Below, piece after piece: positions 44,234 to 52,877 of a DNA stretch of 64,000 nt. Below the pieces are notes generated by a model. The model had not been told where the DNA came from. It was given only the letters and a program-made list of their open reading frames with translations, and did no database searches. Location: contig JAPLTV010000065.1 of the NCBI GenBank assembly GCA_026397955.1, positions 44,923 to 108,922 on the forward strand, written 5' to 3'. The position numbers and the translations under genes were made by a program. Origin of the DNA: Verrucomicrobiota bacterium (GTDB taxonomy: Bacteria > Verrucomicrobiota > Verrucomicrobiia > Opitutales > UBA953). Position 1 is the stretch's first letter; each line of letters begins with the position of its first letter.

Positions 44234-44923
44234 ATGAACTCCCCTCTCCGCAATCTCTCACTCCTGCTCCTCCTGTTCGTTGGCGCACTGTCCGCGCTCA
44301 CCGCCGCTCCGACCGAAGGCAAGAAGGGCGGCAAGGGTAGCAAAGGCGGTCCGCCCAGCGGCTCCGTCGACACCGTCGCCGCCGCCAAGCCAGCCGATAA
44401 GAGCTCACCATTCAAACTCACAAGCCCGGCCGTAAAGGATGGCGAAGCCCTCCCCGTCGAATTCACGGGCGACGGCGCCAGCGCCAGCCCGCCCCTCGCT
44501 TGGACTGGCGTCCCGAAAGGCACCCAGAGCCTGGTGCTGATCATGCACCACCTCGACCCGGAAGGTAAGACGAAGATCTACTGGCTCATGTATGACATCG
44601 ACCCGAAGACGACGAGCGTCGCCAAGAACGCCACCGACTTCGGCAAGATGGGCGTGAGTACGGTCCATCATCGCGTCGAGTACGCCCCGCCGCACTCCAA
44701 GGGCCCGGGTGAAAAGAAATATGTGCTCACGCTCTTCGCGCTGTCCGCCAAGCCCGACCTCTCCAAGGCCGAAAGCCCAATCACCGTCGACCCCGTGCTG
44801 GCTGCGATCAAGGGCAAGGTCCTCGCCGCCGCCGACCTCACGGTGATCTACACCCGCCCGGCCGGCGCCAGCGACAGCAAGGAAGAGAAGCGCCCGCCGC
44901 GTCGCGAAGAAGGTGCCAAGTAA
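44234..44923 (+). CDS. YbhB/YbcL-like PEBP-family protein, secreted
   Basis: A signal peptide (to about residue 25, SALTAAPTEG) is followed by a Gly/Lys/Ser-rich spacer and a phosphatidylethanolamine-binding-protein fold: SPPLAWTGVPKGTQSLVLIMHH near 78-100 and the YAPPHSKGPGEKKYVLTLFAL segment near 153-175. The family binds anionic ligands, and the function of bacterial members is poorly known. The C-terminus is charged (KEEKRPPRREE). The leader contains CCTTAA-N7-TTAAGG (in 44190-44212) and ends CCCCATCCCC just before ATG. Confidence 0.8.
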   Translation: MNSPLRNLSLLLLLFVGALSALTAAPTEGKKGGKGSKGGPPSGSVDTVAAAKPADKSSPFKLTSPAVKDGEALPVEFTGDGASASPPLAWTGVPKGTQSLVLIMHHLDPEGKTKIYWLMYDIDPKTTSVAKNATDFGKMGVSTVHHRVEYAPPHSKGPGEKKYVLTLFALSAKPDLSKAESPITVDPVLAAIKGKVLAAADLTVIYTRPAGASDSKEEKRPPRREEGAK

Positions 44924-44969
44924 ACGGTTTTGATTGGAACGCGACGGTCACCCGTCGTACTCACTCCCC

Positions 44970-46106
44970 ATGCGGCGAGTCTTTCTCCTCTGGCTAGCGG
45001 CCCTACTGCCGACACTCCTCTGGTCCCATCCGGAATGGAAGGAAGCCTCGTGCATTGGCGTCATCGACGAGAAAAACACTTTCGCGCTGACGGTGAAGTT
45101 CGATGTCCCTTCGTTCTTGGTCGGTCAGCTACCCAAGGACGCGCCGATCAAGGACCTCGATGCGCTGATGTTCACGCCGGGTCGCCTGGCCGCTTCCATC
45201 GAACCGGGTCGCCAGCTGTTCCTCGCCGGCCTGCGCCTCGAAGCCGACGGCAAGCCCGTGGCCTGGAGGCTCGAATCATTCCCGACGGCCGAGCAGATCC
45301 TGGCGCAATCTGGCCGCCAAGGCGAAGCCGATCGCTACCCGGTGTTGATGAATGCGAAGCTCACGGCGATGGTGCCAGCGGATACGCAGAAGCTGGTGCT
45401 CCGCTTCCCTGACGTCTTGGGCACGGTCTTTACGAACCTCCGTAAGGGTATGGAATTCCAGACGGTGATGGCGGTCTCGAAGAACGAACCGGGCGAATTC
45501 CAAATCGGCGACGGTCCGGCTCCCGCCGACAGACAGACCTTTTTCACGCTCCTCGCCGACGGATTCGGACACGTGCTGCCCGACGGTTGGGACCACTGCC
45601 TCTTCATGCTGGCGATGTTCCTCGGTGCGGCGTCGCTCCGTCAGGCCCTCGGACGCTCACTGGTCTTCACACTGGGACACAGCATCACGCTCAGCGCCGT
45701 GGCGCTCGGCTGGATGGGGAACCCCGGCCCTTGGATCGAACCTTTCATCGCGCTCACGATCGGCCTAGGTGCGCTCATGGCCTACCGCGGCACCGCGACA
45801 AACCGTCAGATGCTCGTCATCCCCGCTGTCTTCGGGCTCGTCCACGGACTCGGCTTCGCCGCAGCGGTCTCCGATCGCCTCAAGGACTGGGACAATGGCA
45901 GCATCGTCCGTATCCTGGTCGGCTTCAATGTCGGGGTCGAACTCGCCCAGATGGCGGTAATCTTCACGTCCGCCGCCCTGCTCTGGGTCGTCCTTCGCAC
46001 CGGCCTAGGCGAAACCAAGGTGCGACGTTCGCTCTGCCTGACGGTCGCGATCGTCGGCTTCGGCGTGATGGCGTGGCGCGTGGCCGGTATCGCCGGCCGC
46101 GTCTGA
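44970..46106 (+). CDS. HupE/UreJ-like membrane protein
   Basis: The protein has a signal peptide, a periplasmic domain of about 170 residues, and about six membrane helices. The HupE/UreJ signature DGWDHCLFMLAMFLGA (near 205) and the second segment FGLVHGLGFAAAV (near 288) with conserved His are seen. Members of this family are proposed nickel/metal permeases or sit next to them. Start ATG at 44970 (an in-frame upstream start at 44934 would precede the signal). The stop abuts the stop of the convergent sulfatase (TGATCA, 46104-46109). Confidence 0.78.
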   Translation: MRRVFLLWLAALLPTLLWSHPEWKEASCIGVIDEKNTFALTVKFDVPSFLVGQLPKDAPIKDLDALMFTPGRLAASIEPGRQLFLAGLRLEADGKPVAWRLESFPTAEQILAQSGRQGEADRYPVLMNAKLTAMVPADTQKLVLRFPDVLGTVFTNLRKGMEFQTVMAVSKNEPGEFQIGDGPAPADRQTFFTLLADGFGHVLPDGWDHCLFMLAMFLGAASLRQALGRSLVFTLGHSITLSAVALGWMGNPGPWIEPFIALTIGLGALMAYRGTATNRQMLVIPAVFGLVHGLGFAAAVSDRLKDWDNGSIVRILVGFNVGVELAQMAVIFTSAALLWVVLRTGLGETKVRRSLCLTVAIVGFGVMAWRVAGIAGRV

Positions 46107-47495
46107 TCAGAGGCGGCCGACGGGACGCTTACCGGCATCGAGCTTCTTGCGCTCGGACGCCGCGAGTTCCTGCAATTCCTTCACGACCTCAGGATGGGCG
46201 GCGGAGACGTCGTTGGTTTCACCCTGATCGGCGTCGAGGTCGTAAAGCGAAAGGCCGATCTGACGCTGGTGCGTCGTGGCCGGCAGGCCGTCCTTGGAGG
46301 CGGGCACCATATCGACGTAACTGCGATAGGCGTGCGGAAGGTGAAGCTTCCACTTACCCTTGCGCACGGCTTCGAGGCGATCGCCGTAGAAATAGGTGAA
46401 GGCTTCCCGTGCCGTGGCCTTCTCGCCCTTGAGCAGCGCGAGGAAGGATTGGCCGTCGATCTCATGCTTCGGCTTGGTCGCGGCGCAGGCTTCGACGATC
46501 GTCGGGACGACATCGATATTAGCGGCGAGCGCATCCGTGCGGGTGTCGGGCTTCACGACGCCGGGCCAGCGCACGATGAACGGCACGCGGACGCCGCCTT
46601 CGAAGGTTGTGCCCTTGCCTTCACGGAAAGGGCCGGCCGAACCGGCATGACGGCCGAAGTTGAGCCAAGGTCCGTTGTCGCTCGTAAAGACGACGATGGT
46701 ATTCTTTTCGACGTGCTTATCGACCAGTGCCTTTAGCACAGCGCCGACGGTGCGATCGATGTCGGCCATAGTATCAGCAAACGGCGTGGCGCCCTTGCCC
46801 TTGAAATCGGACGAAGCCCCTAGCGGGGTGTGCGGCATCGAGGTCGCGAGATAAAGGAAGAACGGCTTTTCCTTACCGGCGCTCTCACGGATGAAGTTTA
46901 CGGCACGCAGGCCTTGGGACGAGGTGAGCGCGTCCATGTCGGACCAATCACGGACGAAGCCCATCGGATGGCCGTTCACGTAGCGCGGCAACTCGGGGTA
47001 CATCTTCCGGCGCGACTCGTCGCCGACAGCGTAACCCAGCGGCCACATATCGTTCGAATACGGCAGGATCATCGAATCATCGAAGCCGTGATTCGGGGGA
47101 AGGAACTTAGGGGCATCACCGAGATGCCACTTGCCGACCACGCCGGTGCGATAGCCGGAGTCGCGGAGCAAGGTGCCGAGCGTCTGCTCGTCGTTGCTCA
47201 GTCCGGTCTTCGACTGCGGGCCCAGCGCGGTGCCGCCGAGGCCGAGCCGGTTCGGATAACAGCCAGTCATCAGCGCCGTGCGGGACGATGTGCACACGGC
47301 TTGCGTCGCATAGAAACTGGAGAAGCGCAGGCCATCCTTGGCCAGGCGATCGATGTTCGGCGTCACGTTCTGCGTCGAACCATAGCAGCCAGGGTCAGCC
47401 CAACCCATGTCGTCGCACATGATGTATACGACGTTAGGCCGAGCGGCGAACAAGGTCGCGCATAGCAGAAGGCCCAAAGCAGGGGTAAGCCTCAT
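46107..47495 (-). CDS. Secreted sulfatase with atypical CTSSR active-site motif
   Basis: Sulfatase fold with N-terminal signal, DD metal residues in YIMCDDMGWAD, and the later FTSDNGPWLNFGRH segment. The formylglycine site is C68 in AVCTSSRTALMTG, that is C-x-S-x-R where the consensus is C-x-P-x-R (C-x-A-x-R is also known). The length of 462 aa is standard. The upstream region on the minus strand contains the 6-bp palindrome CTAGGG-N6-CCCTAG just before the start. It may be the second sulfatase of a polysaccharide-desulfation cluster with 42889. Confidence 0.87.
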   Translation of the reverse strand: MRLTPALGLLLCATLFAARPNVVYIMCDDMGWADPGCYGSTQNVTPNIDRLAKDGLRFSSFYATQAVCTSSRTALMTGCYPNRLGLGGTALGPQSKTGLSNDEQTLGTLLRDSGYRTGVVGKWHLGDAPKFLPPNHGFDDSMILPYSNDMWPLGYAVGDESRRKMYPELPRYVNGHPMGFVRDWSDMDALTSSQGLRAVNFIRESAGKEKPFFLYLATSMPHTPLGASSDFKGKGATPFADTMADIDRTVGAVLKALVDKHVEKNTIVVFTSDNGPWLNFGRHAGSAGPFREGKGTTFEGGVRVPFIVRWPGVVKPDTRTDALAANIDVVPTIVEACAATKPKHEIDGQSFLALLKGEKATAREAFTYFYGDRLEAVRKGKWKLHLPHAYRSYVDMVPASKDGLPATTHQRQIGLSLYDLDADQGETNDVSAAHPEVVKELQELAASERKKLDAGKRPVGRL

Positions 47496-47549
47496 GGGAC
47501 TATTACTAGGGGGTTTACCCTAGGTGACCAAGCCCTAAAAGCTGACCAC

Positions 47550-47825
47550 TTAGACCTTCAGGCCGAGCTCAGCGCAGACGGCGGGGTGCTTGCGGGCCTT
47601 GTTGATGAACTCATCCACGCCGAAGTCGGCCACGATGAAATCCCCATAACGAAAGGACGGGCACTTGGACTGGCCGGTGATGGCGACCAGCTGGCGCATC
47701 TGATGCATGTCGGCCACCACGTCGCGGACATCGAGCTTCACGCCCTGGGTGGCAAAAAACTCGAGAGCCTGGGTGCACCAGGGGCAACCGGGCTTGGTGT
47801 AAAGGATAGGCAGAGGCTGCGGCAT
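47550..47825 (-). CDS. Glutaredoxin-like protein
   Basis: A short thioredoxin-fold protein with CPWC redox motif (YTKPGCPWCTQALEFF) near residue 13, the cis-Pro segment KCPSFRYGDFIVADF near 54, and 91 aa in total from the ATG at 47825. The upstream in-frame extension (to 47930) is not supported. It reduces disulfides or glutathionylated proteins. It is divergent from the mutarotase-like gene. Confidence 0.83.
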   Translation of the reverse strand: MPQPLPILYTKPGCPWCTQALEFFATQGVKLDVRDVVADMHQMRQLVAITGQSKCPSFRYGDFIVADFGVDEFINKARKHPAVCAELGLKV

Positions 47826-47919
47826 GAGGGAAACCAAGCGGGGCCAGCCCGGCTTAGCAAGCGGAGAGCACCCGAGGCGTTGACAGTCCCGCGTGGGTTG
47901 CAGGAAATGACGCATCCCC

Positions 47920-49023
47920 ATGGAAACCATTCACGGAGCCCCCAGCTACACCCTGCGCAGCGCCGAGGTCGAACTGGCCGTCACCCAGACCGCCGGCCAC
48001 CTCGCGCCGGTCACGTTCAATCTCCCCGGCCACAAGGCCTCCCCCTACTCGCTCTCGCCCTGGACGCCCACGCAGATTGACCAGTCGCTGCCGAACCTGC
48101 TCACTTACCTTCGCGGCGACTTCATGTGCCTGCCGTTCGGCGGACAGGAAAAAGGCCCGCCCCACGGCGACACGGCCAACGCCCCCTGGCAGCTCGTCTC
48201 GATCTCCGCGACTTCGCTGAAACTCACGCAGACTGGCACCGACACCGGCGCCACGGTCGCGAAGAATTTCACGCTCATCCCTGGCCACCATGCGATCTAC
48301 CTGGAACACCTAATCGAGAACCTCGAAGGCCGCTGGAACTACGGCAACCATCCGGTGCTCGACCTTTCGCAGGTTCCCGCCGGCGCGGCGCGCATCGCGA
48401 CCAGCGCGTTCCGCTTCGGCTCCGTCTACGCCGGCGAGTTCTCCAATCCCGCTACGGGCGAATCCGGTGCGCTCAAACCGTTCGCGGAATTCACCTCGCT
48501 TAAGTCGGTCCCGATGAAAGACGGCACGAACACCGACCTCACCCACTACCCGGCCCGCGCCGGTAACGACGACTTGATCATGCTGGTCAACGCACCGGCG
48601 ACCGAAGCCCAGCCCTTCGCCTGGACGGCCGTGACTTTTCCGGGCTACGTCTGGTTCTCGCTCAAGCACGTCGCCGACTTCCCTTCCACCCTCTTCTGGC
48701 TTTCGAACGGCGGCCGCCCCGGCCACCCCTGGGAAAAGCGCCACCTGGGCCGCCTCGGCCTCGAGGAGGTCTGTTCCCACTTCTGCGATGGCGTCGACGT
48801 CGCCCGCGAGGATCGCCTGGCGTCCAAGGGCATCCCGACCAGCCGACTTTTCCGCAAGGACCAGCGCGTCCGCCTCCCCCTGATTCAGGCCGCCGCCGCG
48901 GTGTCCACCGACTTCGGGCAAGTCCAGAGCATCGTCCCCGCCGGCCCCGAAGCCGTCCGGATCACAGGCGAAAACGGCCAGGCCGTTACCTGCCCCATTA
49001 ATTGGCAGTTTTTGAAGTCGTAA
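47920..49023 (+). CDS. Aldose-epimerase-like (galactose mutarotase fold) protein
   Basis: The 367-aa protein lacks a signal peptide. Features such as NYGNHPVLDLSQ, FTLIPGHHAIYLEHLIENL and a beta-rich layout suggest the galactose mutarotase-like superfamily, but no family-specific signature was identified with certainty. It lies directly upstream of the cupin/isomerase/oxidoreductase sugar genes, so a role in sugar handling is reasonable. The gap to the next gene is 76 bases. Confidence 0.5.
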   Translation: METIHGAPSYTLRSAEVELAVTQTAGHLAPVTFNLPGHKASPYSLSPWTPTQIDQSLPNLLTYLRGDFMCLPFGGQEKGPPHGDTANAPWQLVSISATSLKLTQTGTDTGATVAKNFTLIPGHHAIYLEHLIENLEGRWNYGNHPVLDLSQVPAGAARIATSAFRFGSVYAGEFSNPATGESGALKPFAEFTSLKSVPMKDGTNTDLTHYPARAGNDDLIMLVNAPATEAQPFAWTAVTFPGYVWFSLKHVADFPSTLFWLSNGGRPGHPWEKRHLGRLGLEEVCSHFCDGVDVAREDRLASKGIPTSRLFRKDQRVRLPLIQAAAAVSTDFGQVQSIVPAGPEAVRITGENGQAVTCPINWQFLKS

Positions 49024-49099
49024 GTCGGCTTACTCAATTCTTGTCCCTGCCCAAGGAGTCGCCTAAATCCGACCTCCCCGACCCTCCTTTCCTCCTACC

Positions 49100-50371
49100 A
49101 TGTCCTCCCCTAAGATTGTCCAAGATCTCTCCACTAAGCAGAGCGGCGTCGCCTCTCTCGTGGAAAAGGAACTCGCCAAGACCGGCGGCCTGCTCCGCCT
49201 GGCTCCGTGCTGGGTCCCCCGCTCCTTCCTCCAGCCCGGCAAGCGCCTGAAGCTCCACCCGGATGACCTCTACGCCTTCGGTCTGAGCCGCGGTGGCATC
49301 GACGAACGCTGGTTCGCTTCCACGACCGAAGCCGCCAACGACAACCGCACCGCCGACGAAGGCCTGTCCTACGTCGTCATCGGCAACACCCGCTTCACGC
49401 TGAAGCAGGCCGTCAAGGAATGCGGCTCCGCGCTCATCGGTTCCAAGATCTGGAGTAAGTACAAGAAGTGGCCCGTCTACTCCAAGTTCTTCGACAACAT
49501 GGGTCCGATCCCGCACCACATGCACCAGAACGCCAAGCAGGCCAAGCTGCTCGGTCTCGAAGGCAAGCCGGAGTCCTACTACTTCCCGCCCCAGCACAAC
49601 AACGTCGGCAACAATTTCCCCTACACGTTCATGGGCTTCGAGCCTGGCACGACCAAGGCCCAGGTCCGCGAGTGCATCGCCAACTGGGACAAGGGTGACA
49701 ACAAGATCCTTGCGCTCTCCAAGGCCTACAAGCTCGAGCCCGGTACCGGCTGGCTCATCGACCCGTGCGTGCTCCACGCTCCCGGCTCGCTCTGCACCTA
49801 TGAACCGCAGTGGGGTTCCGACGTGTTCGGCATGTACCAGAACCTCGTCGAAGGCCGCGAAGTACCGTGGGCGCTCCTCGTCAAGGACATGCCGAAGTCC
49901 AAGCACAAGGACGTCGACTTCATCGTGGACCAGCTCGACTGGGACAAGAACGTCGACCCGAACTTCAAGGACAACCACTACCTCGAGCCGGTCGTCTCCG
50001 TCCAGGGCAAGGGCTACTCCGACAAGTGGATCGTCTACGGCAAGGTCGACAACTTCCAGTACTTCACCGCGAAGGAACTGACCGTCGAACCTGGCGCCGA
50101 GTGCACCATCACGGACAAGGGCGCCTACGGCCTCATCTGCGTGCAGGGTTCCGGCACGATCAATGGCCAGGTCCTCAACAGCCCGAAGCTCATCCGCTTC
50201 AACGAACTGACCGAAGACGAATACTTCTGCACCGAAGCCGGCGCCAAGAAGGGCGTGACCTTCCGCAACACCTCCACCACCGAGCCGCTGGTCTGCCTGC
50301 GCTACTTCGGCCCGGAAGTGAATCCGGACGCTCCGGCCATGGGCGCTTACAAGAAGGCCAAGAAGAAGTAA
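49100..50371 (+). CDS. Cupin-type sugar isomerase-like protein
   Basis: The 423-aa protein has a cupin-like metal site candidate in GPIPHHMHQNAKQ near residue 138 and a second in IDPCVLHAPGS near 219. Overall it resembles mannose-6-phosphate-isomerase-like cupins, but I cannot fix the substrate. Codon use is strongly biased (C-ending codons, few rare codons), which suggests high expression and also produces long antisense frames. The leader is pyrimidine-rich (CCTTTCCTCCTACC before ATG). It is followed by the isomerase and oxidoreductase genes, probably one sugar pathway. Confidence 0.6.
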   Translation: MSSPKIVQDLSTKQSGVASLVEKELAKTGGLLRLAPCWVPRSFLQPGKRLKLHPDDLYAFGLSRGGIDERWFASTTEAANDNRTADEGLSYVVIGNTRFTLKQAVKECGSALIGSKIWSKYKKWPVYSKFFDNMGPIPHHMHQNAKQAKLLGLEGKPESYYFPPQHNNVGNNFPYTFMGFEPGTTKAQVRECIANWDKGDNKILALSKAYKLEPGTGWLIDPCVLHAPGSLCTYEPQWGSDVFGMYQNLVEGREVPWALLVKDMPKSKHKDVDFIVDQLDWDKNVDPNFKDNHYLEPVVSVQGKGYSDKWIVYGKVDNFQYFTAKELTVEPGAECTITDKGAYGLICVQGSGTINGQVLNSPKLIRFNELTEDEYFCTEAGAKKGVTFRNTSTTEPLVCLRYFGPEVNPDAPAMGAYKKAKKK

Positions 50372-50384
50372 GCCTTCGCTCCAC

Positions 50385-50430
50385 CTACCCCTACCCCTAC
50401 CCCTACCCCTACCCCTAACCCCACCCCTAC
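50385..50430 (+). repeat. CTACCC hexamer tandem repeat in a gene leader
   Basis: Five perfect CTACCC units (50385-50414) are followed by CTAACC, CCACCC and CTAC, ending four bases before the isomerase ATG. This microsatellite occupies almost all of the 63-base gap between the cupin and isomerase genes and leaves no room for a Shine-Dalgarno site. Confidence 0.9.
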
Positions 50431-50434
50431 GCTC

Positions 50435-51439
50435 ATGAAACTGCACAACGCGATGTGGCCCGGCCTCGTCGGCAAGGAGCCCAACACCGATCACCCTCCG
50501 ATCGCCCTCGAGCAGATGCTCGACATGACCGTCGCCGCCAACGTCGACGGCCACAAGTTCGACGGCGTCGACCTGTTCCTCTTCCACCCGCACACCGACC
50601 CCGACATCTCCGAGGACAACCTCAAGAAGATGGCGGACCTCATCGCCTCCAAAGGCCTGAAGGTCGGCTCGCTCGTGGCTCCGGTCTGGGGTGGCACGGT
50701 GGGTGATTCCGCCATGGGCACCGACGAACAGCAGCAGAAGTTCCTCCTCGCGATCGAGAAGGCCTGCCGCGTCGCCAAACTCCTCAACCAGCACGGCGTC
50801 CGCCAGTACGGCGTCATCCGCGTGGACTCCGCCGAGTTCGGCGTGCAGAAGTGGCGCGAGAACCCGAAGGCCAATACGGCCCGCATCGTCGACACGTTCA
50901 AAAAGGCCGCGAAGATCGCCGAAGGCCATGGCGAACGCATCGCTGCCGAAGGCGAAATCTGCTGGGCCGGGATGCACTCTTGGAAGGCGATGCTCGATAC
51001 CCTCGAAGGCGTCGGCATGCCGAAGACCTTCGGCTTCCAGGCCGACCTCGCCCACACCTACCTCTACCTGATGGGTTACAACGAACCCGAAGCCGCCCTC
51101 CTCCAGGAAGGCTACACTTCGGAACAGTTCTGGCCCGCCTACCGCGAGATGGTTGGCAAGCTCCGCCCTTGGACCCTCGACTTCCACGTGGCCCAGAACG
51201 ACGGCACCGTCCACGGCACGGGCTCCCACGAGAAGACCGGTCGCCATTGCCAGGCCGATGACGCCAACGGCAAGCTCGACATCGCCGCCTGCTCCAAGGT
51301 CTGGCTCGAAGGCGCCGCCGATCGCGGCATGAAGCACATCTGCTGGGATGGCTGCATGTTCCCGAACGCCACGCTCGAGAACCCGAAGACCTGGAACACC
51401 ATCCTCTCCGCCATGGTCAAAGTAAAGAAGGCCCTCTGA
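50435..51439 (+). CDS. Sugar phosphate isomerase/epimerase (xylose-isomerase-like TIM barrel)
   Basis: The 334-aa protein has the AP-endonuclease-2-like TIM barrel of sugar isomerases. Candidate metal ligands are Glu in [15 protein letters not shown] near 172, the Asp/His pair in [12 protein letters not shown] near 198, and [14 protein letters not shown] near 247. No signal peptide. It lies between the cupin and the Gfo/Idh oxidoreductase genes, a combination frequent in catabolism of unusual sugars or inositol-like compounds. The start lies right after the hexamer repeat, without SD. Confidence 0.75.
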   Translation: MKLHNAMWPGLVGKEPNTDHPPIALEQMLDMTVAANVDGHKFDGVDLFLFHPHTDPDISEDNLKKMADLIASKGLKVGSLVAPVWGGTVGDSAMGTDEQQQKFLLAIEKACRVAKLLNQHGVRQYGVIRVDSAEFGVQKWRENPKANTARIVDTFKKAAKIAEGHGERIAAEGEICWAGMHSWKAMLDTLEGVGMPKTFGFQADLAHTYLYLMGYNEPEAALLQEGYTSEQFWPAYREMVGKLRPWTLDFHVAQNDGTVHGTGSHEKTGRHCQADDANGKLDIAACSKVWLEGAADRGMKHICWDGCMFPNATLENPKTWNTILSAMVKVKKAL

Positions 51440-51453
51440 GGTCCTCCTTCCCC

Positions 51454-51480
51454 CATACTCCATACTCGAAACTCCATACT
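51454..51480 (+). repeat. CATACTC heptamer repeats in a gene leader
   Basis: CATACTC occurs at 51454-51460, 51461-51467 and 51475-51481 in the 56-base gap before the Gfo/Idh gene, within a pyrimidine-rich tract ending CTACCTCCCCGCATC before ATG. Confidence 0.7.
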
Positions 51481-51495
51481 CTACCTCCCCGCATC

Positions 51496-52659
51496 ATGTC
51501 TAAAGCCATTCGCATCGGTCTCATCGGTTACGGCTTCATGGGCCGCACCCACTCCAACGCCTACTCCCAGGTCGGTCACTTCTTCCCGAAGGACAAGCTG
51601 ACCGCGGGCCACCACATCGTCCGCCAGGCCGTCTGCGGCCGCGACGAAGCCAAGGTCAAGGACTTCGCCGAGAAGTGGGGCTACGCCTCCTACGAGACGG
51701 ATTGGCGCAAGCTGGTCACGCGCTCCGACATCGACGCCATCGACATCTGCACTCCGAACGACTCGCACGCCGAGATCGCCCTGGAGTGCATCAAGAACGG
51801 CAAGATGATCCTCTGCGAAAAGCCCCTCGCCCTCAACGGCACCCAGGGCGAGCAGATGGTCGCCGCGGTCGAGAAGTCCGGCCTCCCGAACCTGGTCTGG
51901 TATAACTACCGTTTCCTCCCTGCCGTGACGCTCGCGAAGAACATCGTGGCTGCCGGCGAGCTGGGCCGTGTATTCCACTACCGCGCCAACTTCCTCCAGG
52001 ATTGGACGATCTCCACCGAGCTGCCGCAGGGCGGCGCGGGTCTCTGGCGCCTCGACGCCGCTGCCGCCGGTTCCGGCGTGACGGGCGACTTGCTCGCGCA
52101 CTGCATCGACACGGCCCGCTGGATCAACGGTGACATCACCGAAGTCTCCGCGATGACCGAAACATTCATCAAGGAACGCGTCCACACCGCGACGGGCAAG
52201 AAGCAGGCCGTCACCATCGACGACGCCGCGATCTTCCTCTGTCGCTTCGAGAACGGCTCGATCGCGCAGTTCGAATCCACCCGCTACGCCCGCGGCCACA
52301 AGGCGCTCTACACGTTCGAAATCAACGGCGAGAAGAAGTCCCTGCAGTGGGACCTCCACGACCTCAACCGTCTCAACTACTTCGATCACTCCGTCCCGGG
52401 CGATCGTCGTGGCTGGTCCAGCATCCACACGTCCGACAGCGACCACCCGTACGCTGGCAACTGGTGGGTCCCTGGCCTCTGCCTCGGTTACGAACACTCC
52501 TTCACCCACGCCCTCGCCGAGTTCCTCAAGAGCCTCGACGACCCGAAGGCCCCGAAGGCCTACCCGGACTTCCGCCACGCGCTCGGCACCCAGTACGTCT
52601 GCGACGCCATCCTGGAGTCCGCCAAGACGAAGCAGTGGGTTAAGGTGAAGAAGGCCTAA
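51496..52659 (+). CDS. Gfo/Idh/MocA family oxidoreductase
   Basis: NAD(P)-dependent sugar or inositol oxidoreductase. The Rossmann motif is [16 protein letters not shown] at residues 8-23, the conserved CEKPLALNG near 112-120, and the substrate-side motif [31 protein letters not shown] near 178 contains the DxxxH pattern. The length of 387 aa is typical. It is the last gene of the cupin-isomerase-oxidoreductase cluster and is followed by a strong terminator. The substrate is unknown. Confidence 0.88.
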   Translation: MSKAIRIGLIGYGFMGRTHSNAYSQVGHFFPKDKLTAGHHIVRQAVCGRDEAKVKDFAEKWGYASYETDWRKLVTRSDIDAIDICTPNDSHAEIALECIKNGKMILCEKPLALNGTQGEQMVAAVEKSGLPNLVWYNYRFLPAVTLAKNIVAAGELGRVFHYRANFLQDWTISTELPQGGAGLWRLDAAAAGSGVTGDLLAHCIDTARWINGDITEVSAMTETFIKERVHTATGKKQAVTIDDAAIFLCRFENGSIAQFESTRYARGHKALYTFEINGEKKSLQWDLHDLNRLNYFDHSVPGDRRGWSSIHTSDSDHPYAGNWWVPGLCLGYEHSFTHALAEFLKSLDDPKAPKAYPDFRHALGTQYVCDAILESAKTKQWVKVKKA

Positions 52660-52684
52660 CAAGCCCTCCAGCCGCCTTCCAGAG

Positions 52685-52714
52685 GCCCCGGATCACCCGA
52701 TCCGGGGCTTCTTT
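52685..52714 (+). terminator. Terminator after the Gfo/Idh gene
   Basis: GCCCCGGATC (52685-52694), loop ACCC, GATCCGGGGC (52699-52708), followed by TTCTTT. Perfect 10-bp stem located 26 bases after the stop. Confidence 0.9.
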
Positions 52715-52738
52715 ATGCCCAGACAGAGACAAGGGCTC

Positions 52739-52816
52739 AAAGGGAGACCGGAAACCGGAATAGAAGCTTCGGGTTCATTAATCCCCAGCCAATCATCCGG
52801 TTTCCGGTCTCCCTTT
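52739..52816. repeat. Perfect 21-bp inverted repeat with 36-base loop
   Basis: The arm at 52739-52759 (begins AAAGGGAGACCGG) and the arm at 52796-52816 (ends CCGGTCTCCCTTT) are perfect inverse complements over 21 bp. The 36-base spacer holds no gene. It lies 25 bases past the terminator and 17 bases before a promoter-like TTGACA. It is not followed by a clear T-run beyond the arm's own TTTT. Confidence 0.85.
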
Positions 52817-52832
52817 TCAGTCCATCAGTCGC

Positions 52833-52860
52833 TTGACATCTCACTGTTACCATCTACAAC
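52833..52860 (+). promoter_or_regulatory. Candidate sigma70 promoter for the DTG-protease-like gene
   Basis: A perfect TTGACA (52833-52838) and TACAAC (52855-52860, 4/6) are spaced by 16 bases and end 17 bases before the ATG at 52878. The leader would be about 10 bases. Confidence 0.5.
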
Positions 52861-52877
52861 TGTCAGTAATCCCGCCT

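Noticed and set aside
50385..50430. CRISPR-like or telomere-like array
   Set aside because: Units are six bases without spacers, so it is a microsatellite and not a CRISPR; chromosome-end function is implausible inside a gene cluster.
49034..51463. Long minus-strand open frame (about 809 aa) antisense to the cupin and isomerase genes
   Set aside because: It covers two well-supported plus-strand genes plus the microsatellite, has no recognisable motifs, and is explained by GC-rich, strongly biased codons that leave few antisense stops.
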